Shown one piece after another: positions 12,189 through 24,100 of a stretch of DNA of 64,000 nucleotides. Source of the DNA: Enoplolaimus lenunculus (lineage: Eukaryota; Nematoda; Enoplea; Enoplida; Thoracostomopsidae); assembly GCA_030248215.1 (NCBI GenBank), contig JASANG010001233.1, forward strand, positions 1-64,000. The letters are read 5' to 3'. The translations under genes and the position numbers were made by a program. The notes below the pieces were generated by a model that was given only the letters and a program-made list of their open reading frames with translations, had not been told where the DNA came from and did not search any database. Numbering within the stretch: the first letter of the stretch is position 1; each line of letters opens with the position of its first letter.

Positions 12189-12562
12189 CAGGGTGCAACC
12201 GGAGGTGAAAAATACCGGAGCCGGATGTCTACGAAACTTGACGGAGCCGGAGCCGGAGGTGAGGCGAAATTGGGCAGTAAAATTGATGATTCAGTAGTTA
12301 ATTTTAGCCAATATCTGCAATATGTTGTTAGTTGTTTGGTTTTACGTTAATTTTGCTGCGAAATTTCGGAAATTCTTTTCTGAAAATTGTGACAAAAGTA
12401 AAACGAAACGCGCTAAACAGATAAATTTTGCAAAATTATGCAAAATTTTATTACAGAAATTGTCGGAACGTCCGGCAAAACTTTTACCACAATCGGAGCC
12501 GAAGCTGGAGGCGGTATTTCTGCCGGAGCCGCACCCGGAAGCAGACCTCCGGTTGTACCCTG
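12189..12562. mobile_element. hAT-like MITE with 8-bp target duplication
   Basis: The element begins CAGGGTGCAACCGGAGGT and ends ACCTCCGGTTGTACCCTG. It is flanked by a perfect 8-bp repeat CTATATAA (12,181-12,188 and 12,563-12,570). CAGGG-type ends with 8-bp duplications are the mark of the hAT superfamily. The interior repeats CCGGAGCCGGA words and encodes no transposase. A short relative lies at 25,429-25,532. Confidence 0.85.
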
Positions 12563-12684
12563 CTATATAACTATTTGCATAGAAAAAATTTGAGAAAGTA
12601 TTTTCAATTGTGTGTAGCACCTATGAATAGTTGACTAACCGTTTTTTCCGCTGGACTGCAATACAACAAACTTAACCATTAATT

Positions 12685-12754
12685 GTTTTGGTTAGGCTTC
12701 GGCTTAGGAATATGCTTATACTACTGTTCCGGCACAGTTCAATATATATTGGCC
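12685..12754. mobile_element. Truncated TTAGGC element
   Basis: Only the right end of the TTAGGC-carrying family is left: a short TTAGGCTTCGGCTTAGG stub, the landmark AATATGCTTATACTACTG, a diverged TTCCGGCACAGTTC terminal repeat and closing GGCC. The left end is missing. Confidence 0.5.
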
Positions 12755-12954
12755 TAACTTTCAAACGATTAAAAAGCCGCTAATGAAAATTTTGCTTGTA
12801 TCTCAAAGGGAAGTGGAAATTAATTGTAAATTTCCGAGTGCTTATTTATGTTGTAAATCTGTAATTTTATTTCATATTGCAAATTTTTGGTGAGTGTTCA
12901 GTGCGGCGGACGTTTAATCATACTTGTACAGGTGGTATTCACGACTGTCACACC

Positions 12955-13666
12955 GGCCAAGGTAAAGGACATGGGCGGAACAGTATTATAAGCATATTCC
13001 TACGCCTAAGCCTAAGCCTAAGCCTAAGCATAAAGAATCAGCATATTCCTAAGCCTAAGCCTAAGTCTAAGCCTAAGCCTAAGCCTAAGAGTAAAGAATG
13101 AGCATATTATCAAGCGTAAGCCTAAGTCTAAGCCTAAGCCTAAGCCTAAGTCTAAGCCTAAATCTAAGCCTAAGCTTAAGCCTAAGCCTAAGAGTAAAGA
13201 ATGAGCATATTATCAAGCGTAAGCCTAAGTCTAAGCCTAAGCCTAAGCCTAAGCCTAAGTCTAAGACTAAGCTTAAGCTTAAGCTTAAGCCTAAATGTAA
13301 AGAATGAGCATATTATCAAGCGTAAGCCTAAGTCTAAGCGTAAAGAATGAGCATATACCTAAGCCTAAGCCTAAGCCTAAGAGTAAAGAATGAGCATATT
13401 ATCAAGCGTAAGCCTAAGTCCAAGTCTAAGCCTAAGCCTAAACCTAAGCTTAAGCCTAAGCCAAAGAGTAAAGAATGAGCATATTATCAAGCGTAAGTCT
13501 AAGCCTAAGCCTAAGCCTAAGCCTAATCCTAAGCGTAAGAACGAGCACATTCCTAAGCCTAAGCCTAAACCGAAGCCTAAGCCAAGCCAAAAAAATAGTC
13601 TAAAGCTTATGCTTACTCTATTGCAGTCCCACAGAAAAACTCTCCGCCCCTGATCTTTACATGGCC
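12955..13666. mobile_element. TTAGGC-carrying element with a ~600-bp hexamer array
   Basis: The left end (GGCC, then GGGCGGAACAG) and right end (CTCCGCCCCTGATC, then GGCC) form diverged inverted repeats of the family seen at 48,817-48,965. Between them, about 12,998-13,595, lies (TAAGCC)n, the reverse complement of TTAGGC. The array is interrupted about every 100 bp by AAAGAATGAGCATATT. Short frames across the array (for example 13,098-13,307) encode only SLSLSL or KPKPKP and are not genes. I did not find a clean target duplication. Confidence 0.7.
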
Positions 13667-13843
13667 ACTGATGCTATACACGAAATGCTGCATGGAATGA
13701 ACTATTGTAACTGCGTGAATTGTTAAGTAACGAAAGTGTTAGCGTTCATTTGGCCTGATCCCGCATGAATATTTTCGATTTCATATGAAACTTAATTTAA
13801 ACCGTTCGATTTAATCATTCAGTCTTTCGGCTGTGCGCTGTAC

Positions 13844-13898
13844 CCCGCAGGTAAACCTTCGTTTGCAATGGTTTAGCCAACTTGGGTTTACCTGCGGG
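13844..13898. repeat. Short perfect inverted repeat
   Basis: CCCGCAGGTAAACC at 13,844 is mirrored by GGTTTACCTGCGGG ending at 13,898, with a loop of about 27 bp. It could be a very small foldback or MITE remnant or a structural hairpin. It has no open frame. Confidence 0.5.
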
Positions 13899-14258
13899 TT
13901 ACAACGCAACCGTGTTCGTAACAGTTGCACCAATTCGCGCTATACCTTTTAAACTTTTTTAATGTCTTCCAGCGCCGTTCGTTGAACGTCGCTGTACGTC
14001 ACCCTCCGTCAGCCACCGTAGGACATCGTATCGCGTACGATGTCGTACGGTGACAGGTGGTGTAGCACCACCCAGCCAAAAAATATGCTATTATATAATT
14101 CCCAAACTGCGAAAATAATATCAATTTATATAACATGAATTCAGACACAAATTTTGAACGCAACTAAAATTGCCGCCTTTGCTTTAGCAATCATGCCCAA
14201 ACTCGGCAAAATGTTTACACGTTCAATTCAACCAGAAACTCAACTTTTGAACATCGAG

Positions 14259-14266
14259 TTTATATA
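14259..14266 (-). promoter_or_regulatory. Possible TATA box of gene 1
   Basis: TATATAAA on the minus strand follows a TTTGAACT-containing stretch somewhat like the sequence before the TATA boxes at 32,567 and 52,605. It lies 3.3 kb before the gene 1 ATG, so an untranslated first exon or interrupting insertions would be needed. Weak evidence. Confidence 0.25.
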
Positions 14267-14299
14267 GGCGCAGTTTAGTTCAAACGTTGAACCAAAACA

Positions 14300-16300
14300 C
14301 TCGTTGAAGCTGATACGGTTGTTCAGCGTTGCCTAATTTCGCTCGAATCTCATTAAGATGTGAAACAATATTTTTTTTCAATTCGTTGAAACGTGAAGTG
14401 TAAAAATTGTCAATATTTGAGTAAAAGCATAGTTGTTACTTGCGAGCATAGCAACAAAATATTATTGTTGAAACTGGATTTTTGGCTTCATCGCTCGACT
14501 AAAATTCAGTTAATCGACACCAACGCGTTCTCGTTTTATGATTCGAAAACGTTTTTCTCGGTGTTGTTTTTGAATTTTAGGTTGGAATAACAAACTTTAA
14601 CTTTATATATCGCAATTTTGGCTATTATCACAAAATGAAGCAAAACGAAACGAACGCTAAATTGAATAACAAAAATTTGCCTTTTATATTTTACAAAACG
14701 ATGGTAAAACCTGTAAAAAACCCATATTACATTAATAATTGCAAAATCTACAGTAATCATGCGTACACCAGGTGACTTTTTAAATTAGTTTCACGGTAAT
14801 TTGACGTCCATAATATATACTAATCGTTGTTTTGATCTGCTTGCTCGACAACACCAGTTTGAAAATTGACCAACTGTTTGTGAAGGTCTTACGGTACAAC
14901 AAATACAATCCATATGCAAGTTTTTGTGGATTCTACATAAATTACACGATATTCTTTAGCAATATTTTAAATCCGACTCGGATAGAGTTGACTGTGAGCG
15001 AATCAACGAAATGTGTATAAGTGAAACAATACAAAGTGCACCGTATGGAACAATTTACAACATATATGCGTAGTGCAAAATTTCCACAAAACGTAACAAC
15101 CGCGTCGCGCACGAGCGTTAAAACTGCGATCGCTGAATGGAGATGGTAAACGCCTGTCACTCCAGTTGCCACGGTTCAAATCTTAGCGAAAAATTTAGAT
15201 CACGCAATGAAATAGAAAATATTCATGAGAGAAAGGATTAGCAATTATATAACTTATCATGTTTGCAAGTTGCAAAAGATGCAAAATGTGCAATCGTATG
15301 TATTAACAATAACTATAATAGTAATAATAAAATAACAATACAATAACTATAACAACAAAATAATAAAAAGAATAGTAACAATCATAATATAACGCAATAG
15401 TAAAACCTAACATAACAATAACAACATTAACGAGTAACTACAAAATTGGACGAAAACAATAATTTTCGTTTGATGTGCGTCAGGTATTGTTGGAGCAACT
15501 TCTATATTTTGGTGAGTTCAGTGTGAAACTTTACCGTACGCATTCTAGCAAATTCGATTAATTTTTGAATTCATTGGTAGGATATCATGAGCAAAACAAA
15601 AACTATAACAACAAAAAAACAGCTAAAATACACCAGATCCAGGTAAAATAACATATTAATAACATAAAAATAGTTTCTTGTTTTCTCAGTCGCTTGCGTT
15701 CTTTGATTGGATGGTAAAATGGCAAACATTCGTTCGAGACCCACCGCGCTCCATGTGCAATATTTTGACGATGCCAGAGTGTAACCGGATATTCGTTTCC
15801 ATGTACAAATCAGCATCCGGTTTTGTTTGTGTTATATTGAAATACCGGAAATTTCGTTATTTTTACGCTCACGCTCAAAATCAATTAGCTAGATTTTGTT
15901 TCAAACTTTAAAAAAAATCCCGTAAATACTTGCATGTCTCGAGTGTGTTCGCAGAAAAATAAAACATCTTTGAAACTTTTATGCTTCAATATCCGCTTTC
16001 TAGTTCCGTTATTTCGATTACTATACGTTTCCGTTATTTTTACTATTCGTTTACAACCTGAAATTTAACTATTAAAACGTGGCGCAATAATTAAAATATA
16101 GTTCGCGCACCTCAAGTGCGTATTTTACAGTTTAGTTTGCATGTTGGTACTCAAGTAATTTCAGATCTCTTTCGTTTAAATTTTGTACACTGGTATCCTG
16201 GTCCGTAGGGAATGTCTGTGCCAAAGGATTTGCCAAACGAGCGTGGTCTTCAGTAATTACGGTCAAAAAAGCCTTACAGAAAGTGCACGAAATTTTTCAT
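14300..16300. other. A+T-rich stretch with no supported gene
   Basis: Only short frames without recognisable motifs occur here. The interval 15,300-15,430 is a low-complexity ATAACAATAA run. Nothing resembling an exon of the tandem gene family was found on either strand. Confidence 0.5.
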
Positions 16301-16369
16301 TGTGGTTCAGCACTTTTGAATCGTTAGCTAAGCAATTTTACGATTATAAAACCCTATAGGTACACTTTA

Positions 16370-16815
16370 TGGAGCTTACGGTCGGTTCACTCCAACGGTT
16401 GGTTTCACCCAAAGCTGTTGGCTTCACCCCAGCGATTGGTTTCACCCCAGCGGTTGGTTTCACCCCAACGGTTGGTTTTACCCCAGTGGTTGGTTTAATT
16501 CCAACGGTTGGTTTCACCTTAACTGTTGCTTTCACTCCAACGGTTGATTTCTTCCCAGCGGTAGTTTTTACCCCAACGGTTGGTTTCACCCCAACGGTTG
16601 GTTTTGCCTCAACCATTGGTTTCATCCCAACGATTGGTTTCACACCAGCGGCGGGTTTCATCCCAGTGGTTGGTTTCACCCCAAGAATGTGTTTCAGTCC
16701 AGGTTTGGTTCCACCCCAACGGTTGGATTCACATCAGCGGTTTGTTTTGCCCCAACGGTTGGTTTCACCCCAACGGTTGGCGTCACCCCAACGGTCGGTT
16801 TCTCCCCAACAGTTC
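16370..16815. repeat. 18-bp minisatellite (GGTTTCACCCCAACGGTT)
   Basis: About 25 diverged copies of an 18-bp unit lie in a row. Because 18 is a multiple of three, frames stay open on both strands and give GFTPTV repeats on plus and GVKPTV on minus. No start context, splice signal or flanking domain supports translation. The array is bounded on its right by a partial MITE of family D. Confidence 0.8.
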
Positions 16816-16829
16816 GTTTCACCACAATA

Positions 16830-16940
16830 CTGCAGTGACCCGAATAAGAGGGGGTAATAAGATCGGAGTTCCCATTTTCAGTCCCAATCAATACGAGTCC
16901 GTATCTCTATAAGAGTCCATAAGTGGATAAAGACCCTTGC
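16830..16940. mobile_element. MITE family D, partial copy
   Basis: CTGCAGTGACCCGAATAAGAG begins here and the match to the left 100 bp of copies at 9,972 and 49,159 continues to about 16,940. The right end is absent. Confidence 0.6.
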
Positions 16941-18100
16941 ATTCGCAAAACATCAGTTGTTACAGAAAGAAAATTACAAAAATTTTGCTGTACACAATAT
17001 ATCTCTGAAGAATTAATAGTTAACATGATTTTGGACGCCATTGTTTCATAATATTTTTCCAGGTCACATCGAACGAATGTGCTGGTCTAGTTACTATTCT
17101 TTTAATAGGACTATGAAACATATCCCATGTTGCTCAAATGCTGAGCAATTTGTTTCTATAGTATTCATAGTATCTTAGACAAAAGTAAGTACGCAAATTG
17201 TTGGATTATGGTACAATATGTACACCAGAATGCATTGCGTTTTTGCACGACCCGAATCATTTAAAATTTGGTTCGTCACCACATTTTATTCACAGTAAAT
17301 TCAAGTATTAAAATGGAAATATATTTAAAATTGCCAAAATTAAACAAAAACGAATTTTGCTCAAAATCAGGCGCAGCCAATGTGAGGCATGAATTTGCAC
17401 AAAAGGGTTAATCAGCAGACTGAATTTGCCAAATTAAAAATATTTGTAACAATTCAACATTTTTTGTTGTTTTTTAAACTTTTGTGCAAATTCATTGTTT
17501 TATTAAACAAATTAATACCAAGAGCGTGCGATATTACCCTAACAGGCAAAACTAAACAACTTGGTAGAATTTCAATGGTTCAAATTGTACCAGCACGCGT
17601 TGTGTTTTCGCCATACCCCCCCTTAGCTTGGAAGGATCGATGTCTTATGTTCATCGGTTTTCTAAACAACTTAATTTTTAAGAATAACGACAGTTTTACT
17701 ATCGCTGAAATTTCGATTTTAGCTCATTAACCCCCCCCCCGTAAATGAGGAGGGCAGGCAAAAACGCAACGCGCGTTGGGTACATTTTTCAGTACACGAA
17801 ATATACCAGTTGCACACTCTTGTTGAAGTAATCAACTCTTGTTAATATTAAAGTTAAATTCAACTCTCACTTGAAGACTCGAGTTATTTAAGTTTAATAA
17901 TTTCAATTATCGAAACGTTTTCCTCTTTCTTAGTTTTTTTATCGATTTCGTCCATTTTAAATTTGATTTACTTAAAAAATACGCTTGAGCTAAAAAGTCT
18001 TAGGTTTCATTGAAAATGCGGTCTTTATCTTTGGTTTAAACTGTATAAATAAGTAGTCTGGGTTATACAAAAATAGACAATATGTGTAAATCAAAAACAT
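16941..18100. other. Intergenic A+T-rich DNA between genes 2 and 1
   Basis: No gene is supported. The part 17,850-18,000 (ACTCGAGTTATTTAAGTTT and onward) resembles 33,130-33,280, upstream of gene 2. This suggests that the duplication unit border lies here. The open frame at 17,389-17,730 has no recognisable feature. Confidence 0.4.
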
Positions 18101-18108
18101 CACAAACT

Positions 18109-18114
18109 TTTATT
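18109..18114 (-). terminator. Poly(A) signal of gene 2
   Basis: AATAAA on the minus strand lies about 40 nt after the gene 2 stop codon (18,155-18,153). The matching place in gene 3 reads AATAAC, so that copy may use another signal. Confidence 0.45.
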
Positions 18115-18152
18115 CTGAAAACTCAAATTTTCACTTAAAATACGCTGTTGTT

Positions 18153-21100
18153 TTAGCCTTTTTTATTCTTTTTCTTTGAATCCCTTTGAACTGCCTTTTT
18201 GTCTTGTTTGCACGATTTCAATTGCGATTTGATAGCAGCTTTGTCTGCGGTCGACAATAGTTTGGTCATTTTTCGGCAAATCATTTGAATTTCAGGAGAA
18301 AATAACTCGACTTGTTGAAACGTCAGCTTTGATAATGCGACTGATCCGCCCCTGAAACAAATTGAAAATTACCAGGAGCCATGTTGTGTATTATGAGGGT
18401 ATAACACTTTGCTATTAAACACGACAGCAAAATTGAGAATAGAAAGATAAACATCATGAGATAAATTATAACTTACACCATATTTATAATTTAATATTAG
18501 AACGTTGATCCGCTATCAAATTCCAAATATTTGAATTGTCTGATATCCGGATGTGATATTCACAGTTTCTACTACAATATACTACGTTATTCGAAATATT
18601 GTCTGTAAACATCATATATGTTTGATATTGAATGTAAGCAAGCTTGAATGTCGTCTAGAATGTCATATGATGCTAAACTTTTAAATTTGAATTATTTACA
18701 CTTATTAATAGAAAAATTTAAGCCAAACACAACAAACAAAAGCGAATTCAGCTTTCGAAGTCGTTAAAGCTACATTACTTAGCATTTTACCGTTTTAGTA
18801 GTGCGCACGGAATTAAATTCTACCAGAGTGCTATTAGTATACGCAGCCTCTAACTATCCTAGTCTTCAAGTAAGTAACCAGATATTCCAAATGTCCGTGC
18901 CACACCATCTCCAATATCGTATGGCGTCCCACAGTCAACAGCATTATTTGGTTAACCTGGCACAAAACCCAAACCAAAAATAGATCCACAACAAAATCAA
19001 CCGGTTTACTTACTCTGATTCTTTGAGAAGCCTATAAACACAAAAACCAAAACAAAACTTCACACTTGAGCAATGGATTTCAAATATATGATTACTACAA
19101 CTTAGACAGATTTATTGTAGAAAACAGTGAAAATCATATTGAACTGTTTCAGCTTAATCCGCCAATAACTTCACGTTGATACAGATTTCAAGTGCTCTTG
19201 TAGGCTTTCGTCACATTTAAGATTGAGGCTTATACTTAAGCAAAGACTTTACACACAAAGGCTTAAGGAGAAAACTTAGATAAACGCTTCGGTTTAGGCA
19301 AAGATAAGTCGTTTTATGAACCTAAGCTCACTTAAACATGACGGTTGTGCAAAGTATACAAGAGCCGATTGAATTTTGAGACAAATCGTAAGCCTGTATC
19401 TTAATATAATTTTTAGCCTGAGCCAATGATGCGGAAGTGTACATTATCTTCAACTGAAATTAACCATAAAACATTTTTTGTAATATAGAATTTACAGCAT
19501 ACACTGTACTGTAGTGACCGGAATAAGAGGGGGAACTGTTATTTATTTGGCCTCTCCAGAGGGTACCCCTGTTATTCGGTTACGGACTGTTATTTATTTT
19601 TGATCCGATCTGTCACCCTTCGTTACTGATATATCCGGTACTGCAATTATCCGTTGAATTAAACGTTTATTAGTCTTGAGTCAATAGCTTGAGCGATAAT
19701 ACAAGGTTATACTTAGGAATGTACTTTTAAAATTTAAGACACGCATTAAAGATTCGAACTCAACTTTGTTTGGTCCTGGAGTCATTTATGCGCTACAATT
19801 AGGGTTAATTGACATTCATGGACTCTAATTAGGGTTTAGGGACTCTATCCGCTTACGGACTTTTATTAGGGATATGGACTCCTATTGATTCGGGATCAAA
19901 ATAGGGACCCTTCTTATTACCCCCCCCGTCTTATTCGGGTCAATACAGTATTAAGAAATATTGAATCTTGTATACTTGTCTCTTCATATTTTAAATTAGG
20001 CTTAGGCTTAGGTAAGCGAATTTCAAAACCGAAATCTGAATTCAAGCCTAAGTTTAAGGCTATGAGAGAAGTGTACATGAGCGAAATATTTATCCATCAG
20101 TGCGGCAACACTCACTCAGCAAGGTTCAAATTCGATTCCTGATAGTCACCAAGGAGTTGGGCGAACGTTGTTTGTATTTGTTCTTCCATTGCAGAGTATG
20201 AAGATGCAGTCGACATTGAAAATTCCATTGCAGATCCCATCAATTCGCCTTCATTTGACATCGCTTCAGGACTGATGCCAGATTCAACAACTGCTCCTGC
20301 TCCCATTGAGGTGCAAGCATCCTGCGATCCAACCACGCTGAAGTATACGGCAGTTATAAATTAACCCTTTCTTGCACGAATATTTTCGATTTGATCTCAG
20401 ACCTAAGCCTATGTTCACAATCGTATTAGTACCTATTTCCAGTTAGTGACGGGACATTTGACTTTCGAATCCCATAGTGGTAAACTTCGAAAATGAAACA
20501 CATTTTTCACTTTTGATTTGTTCAACTTATGTGCAAATTTTTCAATTTGCATATGCAACCGTTCGTGAGTTTGAAAACCTATGACTAACTGGTGCAAGCT
20601 GCTATACGCGTTTGATAATATAACCCCTTAGTTTACACCAGAATATCGAATCAGACTCGCTCAGATACAAGGCGTTTGCAGCTACTGATTGACTATAGGA
20701 GCATGACGCTTGAGTCCGAGGACAACTTCGCGACTTGTTTGAATTGTTTTGAGAATCGATACTTTTCCTAAAATGTCTCGAAATGCCGCCTGACATTTTT
20801 GATTTTAACAATTTCTTATTTAAGAATTCTTTCCATAGCCGATATTTTAAACAAAATGTTTTTAATTTCCTCACAGCGGACACAAGATTTCAATATCGAT
20901 TTACAAACTTACATTTCTGTTCTGGTTTCGTCAATTTTAAATTTTTCTTTTTTCAACGATTTCAATTGCGACATTACGGTTTTCTTAACAGATTTGAACG
21001 ACGATCGAGTTTCTTTTGTCAGCTTCATAACTCGAGCTGCAGCAATTGTTTTCGGTGGAAGACACACGGCGAACGTAACTTTCAACGACGCTTCAGTCAA

Positions 21101-24100
21101 ACTCGAACTAAAATGTAAAAAATATTTTAACTTACACCTGGTTGTCTCTGGAACTGAATTATTATCGGGAAGCACTATTTTAACCCTTTCTCACATGAAT
21201 ATTTTCTATTTCCCCTGAGACCTACTTTTATGCTAGGATTCAAACTCCAGTGACTGCAGTGGGAGGCGTATACCATCACCACTCGGCTATAGGAGCTTGA
21301 CGCTCGAGCACGAGGGGGCTCTCACGTCTTGTGGTGATTTATTACTATGTATATGTGTTGCAATTGTTAAACACGGTGCGATATATATTATTTAACGTAT
21401 ACACACTGCGCTGAGTTGCCTATAGGCAACTCAATGTGAGAAGGGGTTAATGTTTAACAATGAACCTTGAAACCAAAATCGACTTTGCATTTTTTCGAAA
21501 AAATGTCATTTTGATATGAAATGGTCAGGGGCAATGAGCAGCTCAAATACGCAAAATTTTCAAAGTCCGACTATTTTTGCGCAATTATTAGCTGGCAACT
21601 GAATAAACGTAAAATATACGTTTTGCAGTCAATCTGTCAGATGGATTTAAACCAAAGCGCAAGAGTCAAATGGCAATAAACAAAAACGCAACGCGCACTG
21701 TGTAGATTGTTCTACATCTAATATACGTCGATGCATTTTCTTATTAAACGATCAACATTCTCAACTGCAAACACCAATTATTTTAGCTAAAACGCTAAAA
21801 ACGATGCTGAAATTTGAAATTTTTATCTCAGAATAATAAAATTATGACATTGGTATTTCAACAAAACACTGCCAAAAATGGTGAGTCAAATTGACTTTCT
21901 CCGAAATAGGCTTTTCCTCACTACAGAAACTGAGTCAAAATTTTGATTCTGCCAGTGTCAAATTGAGTCGGATTTGACTCAGGCGGAGTCTAATTTTGAC
22001 TCAGGTTGTGTAGTCACGAAAAGTCTATTTCGGAGAGAGTCGATTTGACTCACCATTTTTTGCAGTGTACGCACTCAAAATAATATTTCTGATATTTAAG
22101 AAACAGTTTCTTAGATTGGAGAAATATGATTAGCAAGGTGCACTTGAAAAGTATTTCTGTTATGACAGAAATGTTTTCAAAAAACGTTTTGAAATAAAGT
22201 CTGAAAATAAACGTTTTCCAGATATTTTTAAAAAATTGTCTTAAATATCAGCAAAACTTTTCAGATTTGCCACAGAAAACACTTTTCTGAATAAATTCAG
22301 AAATACTTTTTTTGTGTGCGGTGTGTGTGCAAAATATGGGCAAAATGTTATGCTTACGATTGTGGATACAACCGCTCCATGATGTTTTCGAAAATACTTG
22401 ACATTGAATTACGTAACGTTTCTGCAAGCTCTGTTGCTGTAAACGCCTGAAATGCAGTTGCTGTTTTGGCCGCGGTCAGCACTGTATTGTCATTAATTGA
22501 TTCCGATTGTTCGATTTGTTCACTGGTTATCTCTGGGGCTGCAGGGTCAAATTCAATATTTGAACAGACGGCATTCAGCTGATTAAGAGCTCTGAAAATA
22601 GTCAATTTCCGTGTTTTCCAAACATAAGAAACATTTGATTGGCGGTCGACTACACGCTTAATGTAGCAATATGGTTCAATACATTACAAAATTAAACAGA
22701 ACGTATGAATAATGCGTGGATTACGTTACCAATTGTGCGATTGGGACCTGTTTTGTCACTATGCCCATAGCGGTACATACTAATGTTTTGCTACATATAT
22801 AGGCTGGTTTCTTTACGCAAGCCAAAATGTGAGAACAAGGATGGATACATTTTCAAAATAGGCAAAGCATTTGAATAAGATTTTGTATTCATTTAGGTGC
22901 CCGGCACATCGCAGAGATAAATTGTCCTTAACTCCAGAAACTGTTTCTTAAACATATGACTATTGGCCCATGTATAGAACAGAGCCGGATCGTTTTCCGG
23001 AGGCGCTATAATTGAGTCAGTTTAAGCTTTAGGCTAATTTTTTGCTTAGGCTTAGGCTTAGGCTTAGGCTTAGGAATATGCTTATACTACTGTTCCGGCT
23101 CTGTTCTATACATGGGCCATAATTGAGTCAGTTTAAGCTTTAGGCTAATTTTTTGCTTAGGCTTAGGCTTAGGCTTAGGCTTAGGAATATGCTTATACTA
23201 CTGTTCCGGCTCTGTTCTATACATGGGCCCGACTAATAGTTCTGTGCGTAGCGGACACAGCATGGCATATGTTCCATAGCAGCGTTTTTGGGTGGATCCT
23301 ATCCTGTCAGAAAGCATCTAAAGTTTGTGTTCACCTTTCAAATTTTGACGTATAAGACATTCGATCGAAGTAATCATTGCCGAAAAACTAGAGCGTATTT
23401 TCGGCAGGTTTGTGGTGGGTCCATAACAGACTAGGTTTTGATTCTAGATTACATTATTTTGCTTATACTTAGGCTTAGACTTAGGCTTAGGCTTAGGAGA
23501 ACATTTTTGCAACGCTTAGGCTTAGGCTTAAGCTCAGGCTTAGGAGCACATTTTTGCAACGCTTTGGCTTAGGCTTAGACTTAGGCTTAGGAGAACATTT
23601 TTGCAACGCTTTGGCTTAGGCTTAGGCTTAGGCTTAGGAGCACATTTTTGCAACGCTTTGGTTTAGGCTTAGGCTTAGGAGCACATTTTTGCAATGCTTT
23701 GGCTTAAGCTTAGGCTTAGGCTTAGGAGCATATTTTTGCAACGCTTTGGCTTAGGCTTAGGCTCAGGCTTAGGAACAGATTTTTGCAACGCTTAGGCTTA
23801 GGCTTAGGCTTAAATTGTAATATATGTGACTTTGCAAGCTTGAAAACTGTACAAGTAAAAATTATTGATCTCAAATAAATATACATTTTCAAACTTTTCA
23901 GTTCAATAACGGCGCTTTTAAATTCAATTTTATTACACCACTCTCTAAAAACTTAAACTTAAAATATAGCTTAACTAAACTTGAATATTAGTTTCAGTAT
24001 AACTTAAAAGGCTGGACGAAGTAACTAAGCTAGAATTTTAAGTTTTAATTAAACTACCGTTTTTGAGTCAACACGAGTTTAAGTAAACTTATTTTTAGTT

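Noticed and set aside
12322-12634. Overlapping 68 to 92-codon frames near 12.3-12.6 kb
   Set aside because: They lie within or across a hAT MITE, overlap on both strands and have no protein features.
12998-13595. A true telomere or chromosome end, suggested by the TTAGGC repeats
   Set aside because: Arrays are short, occur in both orientations, and most lie between transposon terminal repeats with unique DNA on both sides.
16344-16912. GFTPTV and GVKPTV repeat proteins on the two strands
   Set aside because: An 18-bp minisatellite keeps both strands open. No flanking coding signal.
20783-21218. Plus-strand frames of 111 and 139 codons, and a similar one at 38,853-39,260
   Set aside because: They lie antisense to exon 6 of genes 2 and 3, whose splice sites and reading frame are conserved.
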